A stretch of DNA of 64,000 nt, taken from positions 52,172 through 116,171 of the forward strand of contig JAXMBI010000028.1 of the NCBI GenBank assembly GCA_046349955.1. The letters run 5' to 3'. The translations under genes and the position numbers were made by a program. Shown here piece after piece: positions 16,398 through 25,549 of the stretch; position 1 is the first letter of the stretch, and each line of letters opens with the position of its first letter. The notes beneath the pieces were generated by a model. It searched no databases and had not been told where the DNA came from. It saw only the letters and a list, made by a program, of their open reading frames with translations. This DNA comes from JBGAPH01 sp046349955. GTDB taxonomy: Bacteria; Planctomycetota; Planctomycetia; Pirellulales; JBGAPH01.

Positions 16398-18140
16398 ATG
16401 GCCTCATACTTCTTGGACTCCGGCGATCAAACGCTGTTCACGCTCGGCGTGGCCGGCTGGCTGACGGGGAACGTCGTCGGGCTCGTGCTCGTCGTCATCG
16501 CGCGGCTACCGTGGCACTGGTTCCGACGCGCGATGCTCGCTCTGGGCGTGGTCGCGGCGTTTGCGCTGTTGCCGGGGATGCAGCAAGCGCCGGCCTACGA
16601 CCTGGTGTTGCTCGTCTTTGCGCAAGCCTGCGTGGTGCTTGCGCCTTGGCTGGTATTTCCTACGAACGCCTCAACGGGTCGGCTGCAGCGTCGGTTCTCG
16701 TTGTCGACCTTGCTGTTGCTCATGCCCCCGGTTGCAATTGTTACGGCGCTCGCGGTGCGCGTGCCGAGCCATGTTTGGGAGTGGTCGCCGTGGCTGCTGC
16801 TGATCGGCGCGATCGCGGGGGTCTCGACCCTGTGCGCCGCAGCGGTAGGCCTGGGTAAGGGAAGATGGTGGGCCCGGCTGCTCGCGTTCTTTCCGGCGCT
16901 GCCGTCGTTCGGGGTGATCGCTTGCCTGTGGTTCGGGAGGCTCGCCCGCCGCCCTCAGCCCGCGAGTTCGCTGACTGGAAGGGTGGGTCGCTGGCTGGCC
17001 GGCGGCGCGGCGGTCGGGCTGGGCGGCCTGATGTTCGTTCCGTTCGTGTTGCTGTTTCACTGGCTGGCCACGGCGCCAAGACTCGTAGCGCAGCCGCTGC
17101 CGCCGGGCAACGGTCTCGACGACCTCGAGCGCGTGGGCAAGCAATTGCCACGTGCGCCCGACTTCGGAGTTCGCGTCGGCACTCCGTGGGCGACGAACCA
17201 GGAGCTCGACCAGTTCGTGCAGCAGCACGCGAGTGAGTTCGCACTCGCGCGAGCGGCACTCGAGCGCGAATGCCATGCCCACCCTTATGATCTGTTGGGG
17301 GGAGACTTCCTGCGGTACGGCAATTATCGAAACTTAGCGCGGGGTTATCAGGCGGCGTCCACCGCGGCCGCGCGAAACCGTCGACCCGACGAGGCCGTGC
17401 AGTATGGTCTCGAGTGCTACCGCTTGGGACGGGAGGTCGAGCGGGGCGGTATTTTGATCGATGCATTGGTGGGAAGCGCGATCGAGGGCATCGCGGTTGC
17501 GCGACTGGCCGATGTGCGCCACTTCCTCGATCGCGCTGCCACGGTGCAGTTGATCCGCCAGTTGCTCGAGTTCGACCGAAAGCAGGAAGCTGTCCAAACG
17601 CTCTTTGCGCGGGAGCGCGGCTGGCAGATCTCGTGGTTGGGATACGTGGGAGGACTGCAACAGCTGATTGGGGAAGACGAGGGAATTGAGGAGAAGGTGT
17701 CGCGCGTAGAGCAGCGCGATTCCGTGATGCTACGCTTGCTTGCCGCCGACCTAGCCGTGCGCGCCTACTTCAAGGACCACGGGCAGTTGCCTGAAACGCT
17801 CGATGCGCTCGTACCGGAGTATCTGCCGGCGGTCCCGCTCGATCCCTACAACGACGAGCCCTTGCGCTACTACGCGGAGCAGCGCTCCTGGCCGGCGCGC
17901 TTGTTGGCTCGCCGGTTCGACGAGTCGCACGGCGTTGCCGCCGCCTGGCTGCGCCAATTCGGCCTTATCGGCCAGCCGCCACCGTTCGTTGTCTACAGCG
18001 TCGGTGTGAATGAGACCGACGAAGGGGGCATGCATGATCCCGAACTTCCGTGGGGCGCAGAGTTCGACTTCCTCTGGGGTCCGCCGATGAACTGGACCTA
18101 TGAGTCGCTGCGGCCCTACTTCGATTGGGACGGCGTGTGA
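16398..18140 (+). CDS. Multi-helix membrane protein of unknown function
   Basis: The 580-residue protein has about six hydrophobic helices in its first 230 residues, including RRFSLSTLLLLMPPVAIVTAL, a pattern frequent in planctomycete membrane proteins. A soluble alpha-helical region follows (about residues 240-430). The C-terminal part has RAYFKDHGQLPETLDALVPEYLPAVPLDPYNDEPLRY and later YSVGVNETDEGG, a combination resembling the pilin-like C-terminal segment often attached to planctomycete proteins. No enzyme motif is seen. It stands alone between the DUF151 gene and a secreted protein. The ATG at 16398 gives an N-terminus leading directly into the first helix. Confidence 0.65.
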   Translation: MASYFLDSGDQTLFTLGVAGWLTGNVVGLVLVVIARLPWHWFRRAMLALGVVAAFALLPGMQQAPAYDLVLLVFAQACVVLAPWLVFPTNASTGRLQRRFSLSTLLLLMPPVAIVTALAVRVPSHVWEWSPWLLLIGAIAGVSTLCAAAVGLGKGRWWARLLAFFPALPSFGVIACLWFGRLARRPQPASSLTGRVGRWLAGGAAVGLGGLMFVPFVLLFHWLATAPRLVAQPLPPGNGLDDLERVGKQLPRAPDFGVRVGTPWATNQELDQFVQQHASEFALARAALERECHAHPYDLLGGDFLRYGNYRNLARGYQAASTAAARNRRPDEAVQYGLECYRLGREVERGGILIDALVGSAIEGIAVARLADVRHFLDRAATVQLIRQLLEFDRKQEAVQTLFARERGWQISWLGYVGGLQQLIGEDEGIEEKVSRVEQRDSVMLRLLAADLAVRAYFKDHGQLPETLDALVPEYLPAVPLDPYNDEPLRYYAEQRSWPARLLARRFDESHGVAAAWLRQFGLIGQPPPFVVYSVGVNETDEGGMHDPELPWGAEFDFLWGPPMNWTYESLRPYFDWDGV

Positions 18141-18392
18141 GCGGCGAGGCGAGAGTCGCCCCACGAAGCGCCTCGGTCGAGCGGTGAGACCGCTGGATCC
18201 ATCGGTCGAGCGGCTGGCCAGCAGGGCATCGACTGGCGTTGTGCCACGTTTGAACGATCGGCTAGGCTGCTCGTCACGCCCAGGCGGCGATGCCGCGGCC
18301 CTGCGCCATCCCCTCTCCCCGCTTGCACCCGCCTCGGCGTGGTGCTTGCTTGTTTCGCGCGAGTCGGGGTGGCAAACGTCAAGGATGCTCGA

Positions 18393-19610
18393 ATGATCGC
18401 TGCCAACGGACGCCGCTACCACTGCCCGCTAGCCATTGGGCTGGCCGTAATGCTCTGGGCCAATCCCGTCGCCGCACAGGTCGAGATTGCTGCCGGGCTG
18501 ACAAACCTGAGCAGCACCTCTGAGAGGGTCATCTCGTACCGTTTTCAAGAGCATATGTGGCAAACGCCCGACGGCGCCACGCACGCGCTGATCAATCGGG
18601 GCTTGTACTCCCCAGGCGCGACGCTCGTTCTCCATTCGAGCTACGATGGCGGCGGCACTTGGGCGCCCAAGGCCACTTACTCTCAGTCCGATCTGATCGC
18701 GACGTCCGACGGGCAATTGTCGGGAAACGACCTGCACGTTGTCTATTCGGACTCGAATCTCGCGATTCGATACAACGTCGTGCGCTACCAGGCAGCCTTG
18801 CGGCGTTGGGCGTCGGTCCGTGGCATGGTTGTCGCCGAGAGTGGGAGCGTGACTCGGCAGGGCCCGGCTTGTGCGTTGGACAACCAGGGGGGCATTTGGT
18901 GCTCCTTTGTGACCCGCGACGCCGCGATCGGAAGAGCAGCGATCGAAGTCGCCTACCTCCGACGGCTTCCGCTCAAATGGAGCGGGACGATGGCGGTTTT
19001 CGGCCCCGTTGATAATGCCTCGTTCACGGTGGAACGAAGCGCCAGGCCGATCCGACTCTCGGACGGCATGGGCCTCATCTACACGGTCCACAACACTTTC
19101 TACTTCGCCAAGCGCCTTGACGGCTGGTCCCTCGACGCACCGTGGTCCTCCACCCGGCTCTTCGACGCAGACCTCGTCGACGATGTGGATCCTTACGAGA
19201 GCCACTTCAGCGTGGCGCGAGACGGCTTCGGCAACACGCACCTCGCGACCACCAGCGGTGGAAAAGTGGTTTACAGCAGGCTGGTCAACGGGGCGGTGGC
19301 CTGGGAGCCGCTGCGGATTCTCGCGGACCTCGCAGACGCCAACTTTGTCAAGGTAAGCGCGGCGGGGGGACAAGTGCTGGTTGTCGCCAACAACACACTG
19401 ACGACGTCGGGAGTCTACGCGAGCAACGACCAGGGCCAATCGTTCGCGCTCACCTACAATTTGTCCCACGCCGCACTTCAGACGAGCAACACCGCCATCT
19501 TAGTGTTCCCACGAGTGGAGATGCCGAGCACGTGGAACAGGTCACCCATCGTCCTGCAACAATATCGCGAACTGGCCGACGCAAAACTGATGGCCTTCCG
19601 CCTGCCATGA
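18393..19610 (+). CDS. Secreted sialidase/BNR-like beta-propeller protein
   Basis: The 405-residue protein has a signal peptide (IAANGRRYHC, then LAIGLAVMLWANPVAAQ). The mature part has repeated strand patterns such as LHSSYDGGGTWAPKATY, ALDNQGGIWCSFVTRD, VARDGFGNTHLATTSGGKVVYSR and YASNDQGQSF. SYDGGGTW and SNDQGQSF resemble Asp-box (BNR) turns, as in sialidase-fold propellers, but catalytic arginines and the nucleophile tyrosine cannot be assigned. It may bind or sense surface glycans; enzyme activity is not claimed. ATG 18393 is chosen because AAGGA lies 7 bases upstream and it gives a proper signal peptide. Confidence 0.55.
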   Translation: MIAANGRRYHCPLAIGLAVMLWANPVAAQVEIAAGLTNLSSTSERVISYRFQEHMWQTPDGATHALINRGLYSPGATLVLHSSYDGGGTWAPKATYSQSDLIATSDGQLSGNDLHVVYSDSNLAIRYNVVRYQAALRRWASVRGMVVAESGSVTRQGPACALDNQGGIWCSFVTRDAAIGRAAIEVAYLRRLPLKWSGTMAVFGPVDNASFTVERSARPIRLSDGMGLIYTVHNTFYFAKRLDGWSLDAPWSSTRLFDADLVDDVDPYESHFSVARDGFGNTHLATTSGGKVVYSRLVNGAVAWEPLRILADLADANFVKVSAAGGQVLVVANNTLTTSGVYASNDQGQSFALTYNLSHAALQTSNTAILVFPRVEMPSTWNRSPIVLQQYRELADAKLMAFRLP

Positions 19611-19879
19611 GAGCGGGTCGCCCCTCCGGGTGGGCGAAGACCGGCGTCACAACCGACTTGGCCAAGAAGCTTCCATCGCGCGGCCAAGCATCGTGACGAC
19701 GCAGATGCGGGGTTTGCGGCTCGGCGAAGAGAGTACGCGACGCGAGCCCGCCGCCCAAACGCGGTACATGTACCGTTTCGTTCGGGTCTTTCCAGACAGC
19801 ACTGTCGACCTTTGCAGACTGCACTGCGACCGTCGACAAGTACGCTAAGCTGCGTTCAGCGTGCTCGTTAGAGCCGAAG

Positions 19880-19952
19880 TGGAGACGAACGGGATCGAAC
19901 CGTCAACCCCCGGCTTGCAAAGCCGGTGCTCTCCCAATTGAGCTACGTCCCC
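19880..19952 (-). tRNA. tRNA-Ala (TGC)
   Basis: On the minus strand, GGGGACG pairs with CGTCTCC as the acceptor stem. GCTCAATTGGGAGAGC forms the D arm, CCGGC-TTTGCAA-GCCGG the anticodon arm with TGC at positions 34-36, and TTCGATC the T loop. The total is 73 nt, ending in discriminator A without an encoded CCA. The stems are intact, so the gene looks functional. Confidence 0.95.
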
Positions 19953-20118
19953 AGGGTTGGGCTGGGCGGCGGCGCCCAGGGGCCGGCCCAAGCCAGATCG
20001 CCGAATCTCGCAGCTTCCCTGCCGATCGTCAAGCGCGATCCACAAGCCGAATGACGCGGACCCGCCGTCTCTGGAAGAGACGCCTGCCGGGCACGCTGGG
20101 TTCGACCTCGAGCGCAGT

Positions 20119-20159
20119 AAAAAAGGCCCGTCGACCGGTGGCAGCCGGCGGCGGGCCTT
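20119..20159 (-). terminator. Intrinsic terminator without an obvious gene
   Basis: Read on the minus strand, AAGGCCCG and CGGGCCTT form an 8-bp stem with an inner CCGG/CCGG stem, followed by a run of six T. No minus-strand coding gene lies within 2 kb upstream, and the tRNA begins about 165 bases further on. It may end a small RNA made from 20160-20391 or an antisense transcript. Confidence 0.55.
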
Positions 20160-20391
20160 CGCACTCGTATTCACGAGCACTCGCGCTACCAACGTTCATC
20201 GGCGCGAGGGCCCAGCGGGCTCGCGGGCCGCCAAGGACGCCCGCGCCTTCGCGTCAGACCGGGGCCTCTCGCCAGCCGGCAAACTCCCTCACCGGGCTCT
20301 CGACCAGCGGCTGGCGATCGCGCGCCCTGCCTGCGAGAATCGAACAGGGCGAACGGCGCCCGAATCCGGCAGGTCCTACCCGGCGAACAGG

Positions 20392-21960
20392 ATGGCGGCG
20401 ATCAGCCTTTTTTCCGCCCGCAATCCCGTGGCCCCGCGTAAGTTTCCGCCGCGCTGGCTGCGCGTTGAGCGGTTCCGCACGCGGCATCTGTTCGGCTTGG
20501 TGGCGGTGCTCGGCCTGCTGGGCATCGTGCCGGCCTGGCGGATGCGGCTCGCGCGGCAGCAAGACGCCGCGGCCAGCCGACTCCGCGAGATCTGCGAGCT
20601 GCGCGCTTTGCACCTGCGCCCCGCCGACACTCCGTGGATCGACCGCTCTCTGGCCGAGGTGTCTTGGCTGCAGCGGAACAAACGCCGCGGATTCTTCGAG
20701 CACATCTGGTATGCGGGCCTGACGAGCGCCGACGACGAGGCCTGCGAATTGGTCGGCCGCCTGCCGTGGTTGCAGGAGTGCCGGCTCCGGGGAAGCCATC
20801 GGCTGACGAACGCCGGGCTAACGAATCTCAAAGCCGCGCCCGGTCTGGTGGAGTTGGCGGCCGACAACACCAACGTCACCGATGCGGGGCTCGCTGAGCT
20901 GCGCGGTCATCCTAAGCTGGCCACGGTCTCCTTGTCGTACACCGCGCTCACCGACGAGGGGTTGCAAACCTTGGCCGGACTGCCGGGGCTGAGCGCGCTC
21001 GCGGCGTTCGACACCTTCATCACGGACGAGGGCGTCCAGCGTTTCAAACAACTTCGGCCCGAGGTGACCTTCAAGTGGTCGCGCACGCCGAACGAGGTTC
21101 ATTGGCACACGCTCCGCGACCTGGCGGTGCAAGGCGTGGCGATTTCCAGTTCCGCCGCTGGGGCAACGGTTCCTCCTGCACCGGCGCCGTTCCAACCGCT
21201 GCCTGATCGCCACGCCTACGCCATCTCGATCACGCAGCAGTGGCTCGGAGGAGACGACACGCTGGCGCGGCTGCCCGACATCGTGGGGCTGAAGTCGGCG
21301 ATGCTCAACGTGCTGAAGCTGTCTCCGACGGCGCTCGCCCAGTTGGCCCGCTGTCGCGAGCTCGAGAGCCTCGATCTGAGCTTCTGCCAGGTCGACTCAG
21401 GTACGACCGACGTGTTGCGCTCGCTCGATCGACTCCGCCAGGTGCGGCTCGACGGGACCGAGCTCGACGACCGCGACCTCGAGTTTCTGGCGGGACTGCC
21501 ACGGCTGACCACACTGAGCCTGATGGGCACGCAGGCCACCGGGGCGACCTTGTCGAATTTGGCCCCGCTGACGCACCTCGAGGAACTGTGGCTCCATGGG
21601 CTGCCGCTCACCGACGCCGACCTCGAGCGCCTGCCGGCCCAGGCGACGCTCAAACGTCTGTATTTGGGAGAGGCGCCGCTCACGGAAGCGGCCCTCGCTC
21701 ATCTGGCGGACCTACCGCGGCTCGAGTATCTCAACCTCGGAATGCTGCCGATCACCGCGCAGGGCATGGGCTCATTGAGGCGATCGCCGAGCCTCAGAGC
21801 CGTGGTGCTGTCCGGTCACGAACAAGAGTTCGCCACGCCTGCGGAGCTACAGGCTTGGCTCGAGCGGCAGATTCGCGAAGGGCCGCGGACCCGTCCGCCG
21901 CGCCGCTCGCCCACTTGGCGCGTTCCGCCGCCGGTAGGACCGCCGCCATCGACGCCCTAG
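20392..21960 (+). CDS. Membrane-anchored leucine-rich-repeat protein
   Basis: The 522-residue protein has one N-terminal helix (HLFGLVAVLGLLGIVPAW, about residues 33-50) and then about ten leucine-rich repeats of the bacterial type. Examples are LTNAGLTNLKAAPGLVELAADNTNVTDAGLAELRGHPKLATVSLSYTALTDEGL (in three repeats) and, after a middle insertion, LESLDLSFCQVD, LRQVRLDGTELDDRDLEFLAGLPRLTTLSL and LEYLNLGMLPIT. The TxLTDxGL pattern is common in planctomycete LRR proteins, which are thought to act in protein-protein contacts outside the membrane. ATG 20392 is preferred over a much longer upstream open frame because the preceding 145 codons overlap the terminator and look non-coding. Confidence 0.75.
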   Translation: MAAISLFSARNPVAPRKFPPRWLRVERFRTRHLFGLVAVLGLLGIVPAWRMRLARQQDAAASRLREICELRALHLRPADTPWIDRSLAEVSWLQRNKRRGFFEHIWYAGLTSADDEACELVGRLPWLQECRLRGSHRLTNAGLTNLKAAPGLVELAADNTNVTDAGLAELRGHPKLATVSLSYTALTDEGLQTLAGLPGLSALAAFDTFITDEGVQRFKQLRPEVTFKWSRTPNEVHWHTLRDLAVQGVAISSSAAGATVPPAPAPFQPLPDRHAYAISITQQWLGGDDTLARLPDIVGLKSAMLNVLKLSPTALAQLARCRELESLDLSFCQVDSGTTDVLRSLDRLRQVRLDGTELDDRDLEFLAGLPRLTTLSLMGTQATGATLSNLAPLTHLEELWLHGLPLTDADLERLPAQATLKRLYLGEAPLTEAALAHLADLPRLEYLNLGMLPITAQGMGSLRRSPSLRAVVLSGHEQEFATPAELQAWLERQIREGPRTRPPRRSPTWRVPPPVGPPPSTP

Positions 21961-22246
21961 GTGGCCGTGGCGAAGCATCTGACGCGAGAAAGATAGCAGG
22001 GACCGGCCGAGAACCTCCCCTCGACCGGCCCCGCGTCGCGGGCATCAAGCCTCGCCAGACGCGAAAACCATAGCCTTCTCAGCAGCGACTCGTGTATCCC
22101 CCAGGTGCGGAAGACCGTGTTGACTCTCCCAGGTTGTCGTCAGCGGAACCGGCTAATTCCCTAGACGGTTGCGAACCTGACGCCCCCTCCCCCCGGCAGG
22201 GCCAAGAGTGAATGCCCGGCGTGGAAACTTAGGTGGCAGAAACGCC

Positions 22247-23695
22247 CTAAGCCTCGCTCCCGGCGGCTCGCACGCCGGGAGGCGCCAGGGATGGGTCGCG
22301 GTGAACACCCAGCAGCCAAAGAATTGGCCCGGTGGCGATCGTGGTCGCAAGCGCCATGATCACCATCATGGCGAACAGCGTCGGCGAGATGACCTTCATC
22401 TCCAGGCCGATGTTGAGCACGATCAGCTCCATCAGGCCACGGGTATTCATCAGCACGCCGAGGCCAGCGGCATTGCGGTGATCGAGTCCGGTGACGCGCG
22501 CCGCGGCATAGGTGCCGCCGAATTTGCCGAGCGTGGCCACGGCGATGATCAGCGCGCAGAGAAACCAGTGCTCGAACCCCGACACCAGGCCAATCTGCGT
22601 GCGCATGCCCACCGAGGCGAAGAAGGCCGGCAGCAGGAGCACGGTCACCACCGATTCGAGCTTGTGGGCAAAGGCCTGGGCCAGCCGGCTGTCGTGCGGA
22701 GTGACGGCCCCCAGGAGAAAGGCGCCGAAGAGGGCGTGGATGCCGATCGCCTCGGTGGCGAGCGCCGAGAGGAGCACCGCCACGAAGACGCAGGCGATGA
22801 GCGGCTCGCTGAGGGGCGCGGTGTCGTAGCGCGGCAAAACGCGCACCAGCAGCGGCCGCACGATCAGCAGCATCGCCGCGACGAACGCGGCCGTGAGCGC
22901 GAGTGTCACGAGCGCGCCCGTGACCGAAGCCTGCGCCACGCCCACGATCAGCGCGAGCAAGCACCAGGCGGTCACGTCGTCGGCCGCCGCGGCCGCGAGC
23001 GCAGTGACGCCCAGCGGCGTGGTTTGCAGCCCGCGGTCGGTGAGAATGCGGGCGAGGACGGGGAACGCCGTCACCGAGAGCGCCACCCCCATGAACAGGG
23101 CGAAGTTCGTGAACGACACGCCGTCGTCGGACAGACGGGGGAAGAGATAGAGCGCGAGCACGGCGCCGCAAACGAACGGCGCGGCGATGCTGGCGTGCGA
23201 AATCGCCAGCGTCGTGCCGGCGCGTTCGCGCAGCACTGCTGGGTTGAGCTCGAGACCGACTAGGAACATGTAGAGGATCACGCCGAGCTGCGCGATCACG
23301 GCGATGAACGGGCCGATCTCCGGGGGCATGAGAAAGGCCGTGGCTTCGGGCCAGATCCGTCCCAGCAGCGACGGGCCGATCAGGATGCCCGCCAGCACCT
23401 CGCCCACCACGGGGGGTTGGCCGATCGCGCGAAACAAGCGGCCCACGATCTGCCCCGCCACCACCACCGCGGCCAGCGTGATCAGCACATGCACCAAGAT
23501 GTCGGGCTTGCCCTTAGCCGCGGCGCTCGCAGCCGGCGCGCTCGCAGCGGCCGGGGCCGAGAGCCCGCCGCCGATCCAATTCACAATCAGGAACACGCCC
23601 AGAGCGCCGAACACCATGGCCGTGTAGGCTGCGGCCCCTTTCAGCCGCGCGGCGCCGCGCGAAGAGAGCGGCGCGGCCCCCTCGAGCGACGTCAT
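22247..23695 (-). CDS. Cation/proton antiporter, CPA2 (Kef-type) family
   Basis: The 482-residue protein starts with an extra hydrophobic helix and an Ala-rich linker. A 12-13-helix Na+/H+ exchanger domain follows, beginning VGRLFRAIGQPPVVGEVLAGILIGPSLLG. Other CPA2 features are FLVGLELNP, AVTAFPVLARIL, the acidic transport-site region AAAADDVTAWCLLALI, and GAFLLGA. The C-terminal RCK/TrkA domain of KefB/C is missing. It exchanges K+ or Na+ for H+ across the inner membrane. Its start overlaps the stop of the upstream FAD enzyme by 4 bases, so the two are translationally coupled. Confidence 0.88.
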   Translation of the reverse strand: MTSLEGAAPLSSRGAARLKGAAAYTAMVFGALGVFLIVNWIGGGLSAPAAASAPAASAAAKGKPDILVHVLITLAAVVVAGQIVGRLFRAIGQPPVVGEVLAGILIGPSLLGRIWPEATAFLMPPEIGPFIAVIAQLGVILYMFLVGLELNPAVLRERAGTTLAISHASIAAPFVCGAVLALYLFPRLSDDGVSFTNFALFMGVALSVTAFPVLARILTDRGLQTTPLGVTALAAAAADDVTAWCLLALIVGVAQASVTGALVTLALTAAFVAAMLLIVRPLLVRVLPRYDTAPLSEPLIACVFVAVLLSALATEAIGIHALFGAFLLGAVTPHDSRLAQAFAHKLESVVTVLLLPAFFASVGMRTQIGLVSGFEHWFLCALIIAVATLGKFGGTYAAARVTGLDHRNAAGLGVLMNTRGLMELIVLNIGLEMKVISPTLFAMMVIMALATTIATGPILWLLGVHRDPSLAPPGVRAAGSEA

Positions 23696-25005
23696 CGCAG
23701 CTCGCCCTCAGGAAGGTAGAGCTCGCTCACTTTATCAGGCACGAAGTCGGGGCCGGCGCCGGCGTGCCAGGCGGGAATTGCCTTCTTCTCAGGCGGGTAG
23801 AGCGTTTCCATGGGCCCCCACACTTCGTCGACCTTGTCGGTGAACAGGTCGCCGATCAGCAGATCGGTCACCTTGCCGCGGAGATGCGGGTAGTTCTTGA
23901 TGAACTGGCCGAAGCTGAAGCCGTCGTAGTATTCACACACGAGCCGCCGCATGCGGTCGATGCCCTGGTTGAACATCTCGCCCCAGTGGCCGAGCTGCGC
24001 GGCCGAGGTGTCTCCTTTTTTGATCCCCTCGGCGATCGCGTCGGCGGCGAGCTGCCCCGATTTGAGGGCGAGCAACACGCCGGAAGAATAGAGCGGGTCG
24101 AGGAAGCCGAACGCGTCGCCCACCAGCACCCAGCCGTCGCCGGCCACCTGCTTCGAGCGATAGGAGTAGTCCTTGGTGGCGAAGTAGCCGGTCACCCGCT
24201 CGGCGTTTTCAATCCGCTTCTGGACGGCGGGGCAGGCTGCCACCTCTTCGTTGTAGACCTCTTCGTGCGTGCCGCGCCCCTTGAACAAGTAGTCGAACGG
24301 CGCGACGACGCCCAGGCTCACGGTGTCGTCGTGCTGGGGGATATACCACCACCAGCCTTGCTTGTTCGTGGTCTGGATGACCACGGTGGCGCCTTCATTC
24401 TTGCCCACGTCGCGGTAGGCGCCGCGCCAGTAGGTCCAAATGGCCCCCTTGTTGAGCACGGGGTCCCAGAGTCGCAATTTGAAGCGGCTTTGCAGCATGG
24501 TGCTCTGGCCGCTGGCGTCGACCACCACCTTGGCCAGCACCGTTTCCGCCGAACCGTCTCCGCGCTGCACCTTCACGCCGACCGCGCGGTCCCCCTCGAA
24601 CAACACGTCGAGCACCCGCGCCGGCTGATGCACTTCGACCCCGTGTTCGCGGGCATTGTCGAGCATCATCTTGTCGAACTCGCTGCGCACCACCTGCCAA
24701 GTCTGCGAGCACTCGTGCGGCTTGTTGTCGTGGAAGTAGAAGGGAGCCGACTCCTTGCCCGCCGAGTTGACGAACTGCACGCTGTACTTCTTGACGAAGG
24801 GGCTGGCCCGCAGCTTGGGGAGCATGCCCAGGCGTTCGAACACCCAGTAGGTTTCGGGGATCAGCGATTCGCCGATGTGGAAACGGGGAAAGGCCTCGCG
24901 CTCGTAGAGCTTGACCTTGAGGCCGTGCTGCGCGGCCAGGGTGGCCGTCGTGCTGCCGGCCGGCCCGCCGCCGATCACTACTACGTCGGTTGTCGCCGTG
25001 GTCAT
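23692..25005 (-). CDS. Flavin-dependent halogenase-like FAD monooxygenase
   Basis: The 437-residue protein has an N-terminal FAD-binding loop (VVVIGGGPAGSTTATLAA) and the two signatures of flavin-dependent halogenases: WxWxIP, seen as WWWYIP, and FxxPxxSxG, seen as FLDPLYSSG. A lysine in FVKKYSVQF lies where the catalytic lysine of phenol/pyrrole halogenases is expected. The ASGQ and GDAFGFLDP blocks complete the FAD fold. Such enzymes chlorinate or brominate aromatic substrates, though some relatives hydroxylate or reduce. It is sandwiched between a MarR regulator (27 bases) and a cation antiporter (4-base overlap). The substrate is unknown. Confidence 0.75.
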   Translation of the reverse strand: MTTATTDVVVIGGGPAGSTTATLAAQHGLKVKLYEREAFPRFHIGESLIPETYWVFERLGMLPKLRASPFVKKYSVQFVNSAGKESAPFYFHDNKPHECSQTWQVVRSEFDKMMLDNAREHGVEVHQPARVLDVLFEGDRAVGVKVQRGDGSAETVLAKVVVDASGQSTMLQSRFKLRLWDPVLNKGAIWTYWRGAYRDVGKNEGATVVIQTTNKQGWWWYIPQHDDTVSLGVVAPFDYLFKGRGTHEEVYNEEVAACPAVQKRIENAERVTGYFATKDYSYRSKQVAGDGWVLVGDAFGFLDPLYSSGVLLALKSGQLAADAIAEGIKKGDTSAAQLGHWGEMFNQGIDRMRRLVCEYYDGFSFGQFIKNYPHLRGKVTDLLIGDLFTDKVDEVWGPMETLYPPEKKAIPAWHAGAGPDFVPDKVSELYLPEGELR

Positions 25006-25032
25006 GGGGTTGGTCTCCGTGAATTGGGGAGG

Positions 25033-25524
25033 CTAGCGCCAGGTGCTGTCGGCCTCTTCGTGGGGCAAGCGGGCCGCGCGGAGCAGATCGACCAGGGCCT
25101 CGAGCTCCTTCCGCCCCAGATGACCGAGTTGCCGGTTGTGGCACTCGCGAATCGGCTCACGCATTTCTTCGAGCAGGGCCAGGCCGGCCGCCGTGACTTT
25201 GACACATACGATCCGGCGGTTGTCCGCGGGGCGGTCGCGCTCGATGAGGCCGCGCTGCTCGAGCTTGTCGAGCATCCGCGTGATGTCGGGCGCCCGACTG
25301 ACCAGCCGCCCGGCCAGGTCGAGCGTGCGCATCGGGCCAGGATGGGCATGGCAGAGCAGCCGCAGCACGTTGTACTGCTGGGGGGTCAGGCCGTAGCGAG
25401 CGAAGAGCTCGTCTTCGTAGGCCCGCAGCCGGTCGTACGTCCGCCAGAGGCCCAGAAAGGCCTCTTGCTCGAGGGTGTCGAAACGGCGGCTGGCGGGGGC
25501 CTTGGTCTTCATCGCAGGCATCAT
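25033..25524 (-). CDS. MarR-family transcriptional regulator
   Basis: The 163-residue winged-helix protein shows LTPQQYNVLRLLCHAHPGPMRTLDLAGRLVSRAPDITRMLDKLEQRGLIERDRPADNRRIVCVKVTAAGLALL across several segments: the recognition helix, wing (DRPADNRR) and dimer helices of MarR proteins. MarR regulators usually repress an adjacent operon and release DNA when a phenolic ligand or oxidant binds. It is the first gene of a three-gene minus-strand operon with a halogenase-like enzyme and an antiporter. A perfect palindrome at 25531-25549 lies just before its start, suggesting autoregulation. Starts at residue 2 or 5 are also possible. Confidence 0.9.
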   Translation of the reverse strand: MMPAMKTKAPASRRFDTLEQEAFLGLWRTYDRLRAYEDELFARYGLTPQQYNVLRLLCHAHPGPMRTLDLAGRLVSRAPDITRMLDKLEQRGLIERDRPADNRRIVCVKVTAAGLALLEEMREPIRECHNRQLGHLGRKELEALVDLLRAARLPHEEADSTWR

Positions 25525-25530
25525 AGTCCG

Positions 25531-25549
25531 CTGGACAATACTTGTCCAG
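25531..25549 (-). promoter_or_regulatory. Palindromic operator at marR promoter
   Basis: CTGGACAA-TAC-TTGTCCAG is a perfect dyad with 8-bp arms. Read on the minus strand it contains TATTGT, a plausible -10, with TTTAAA about 16 bases upstream as a weak -35. The start codon follows only six bases after the dyad, so the transcript may be nearly leaderless and the bound regulator would block the promoter. Confidence 0.65.

Noticed and set aside
20160..20391. RNase P RNA, tmRNA, 6S or SRP RNA on the minus strand
   Set aside because: None of the hallmark segments of these RNAs is present. Only an unnamed small RNA remains possible.
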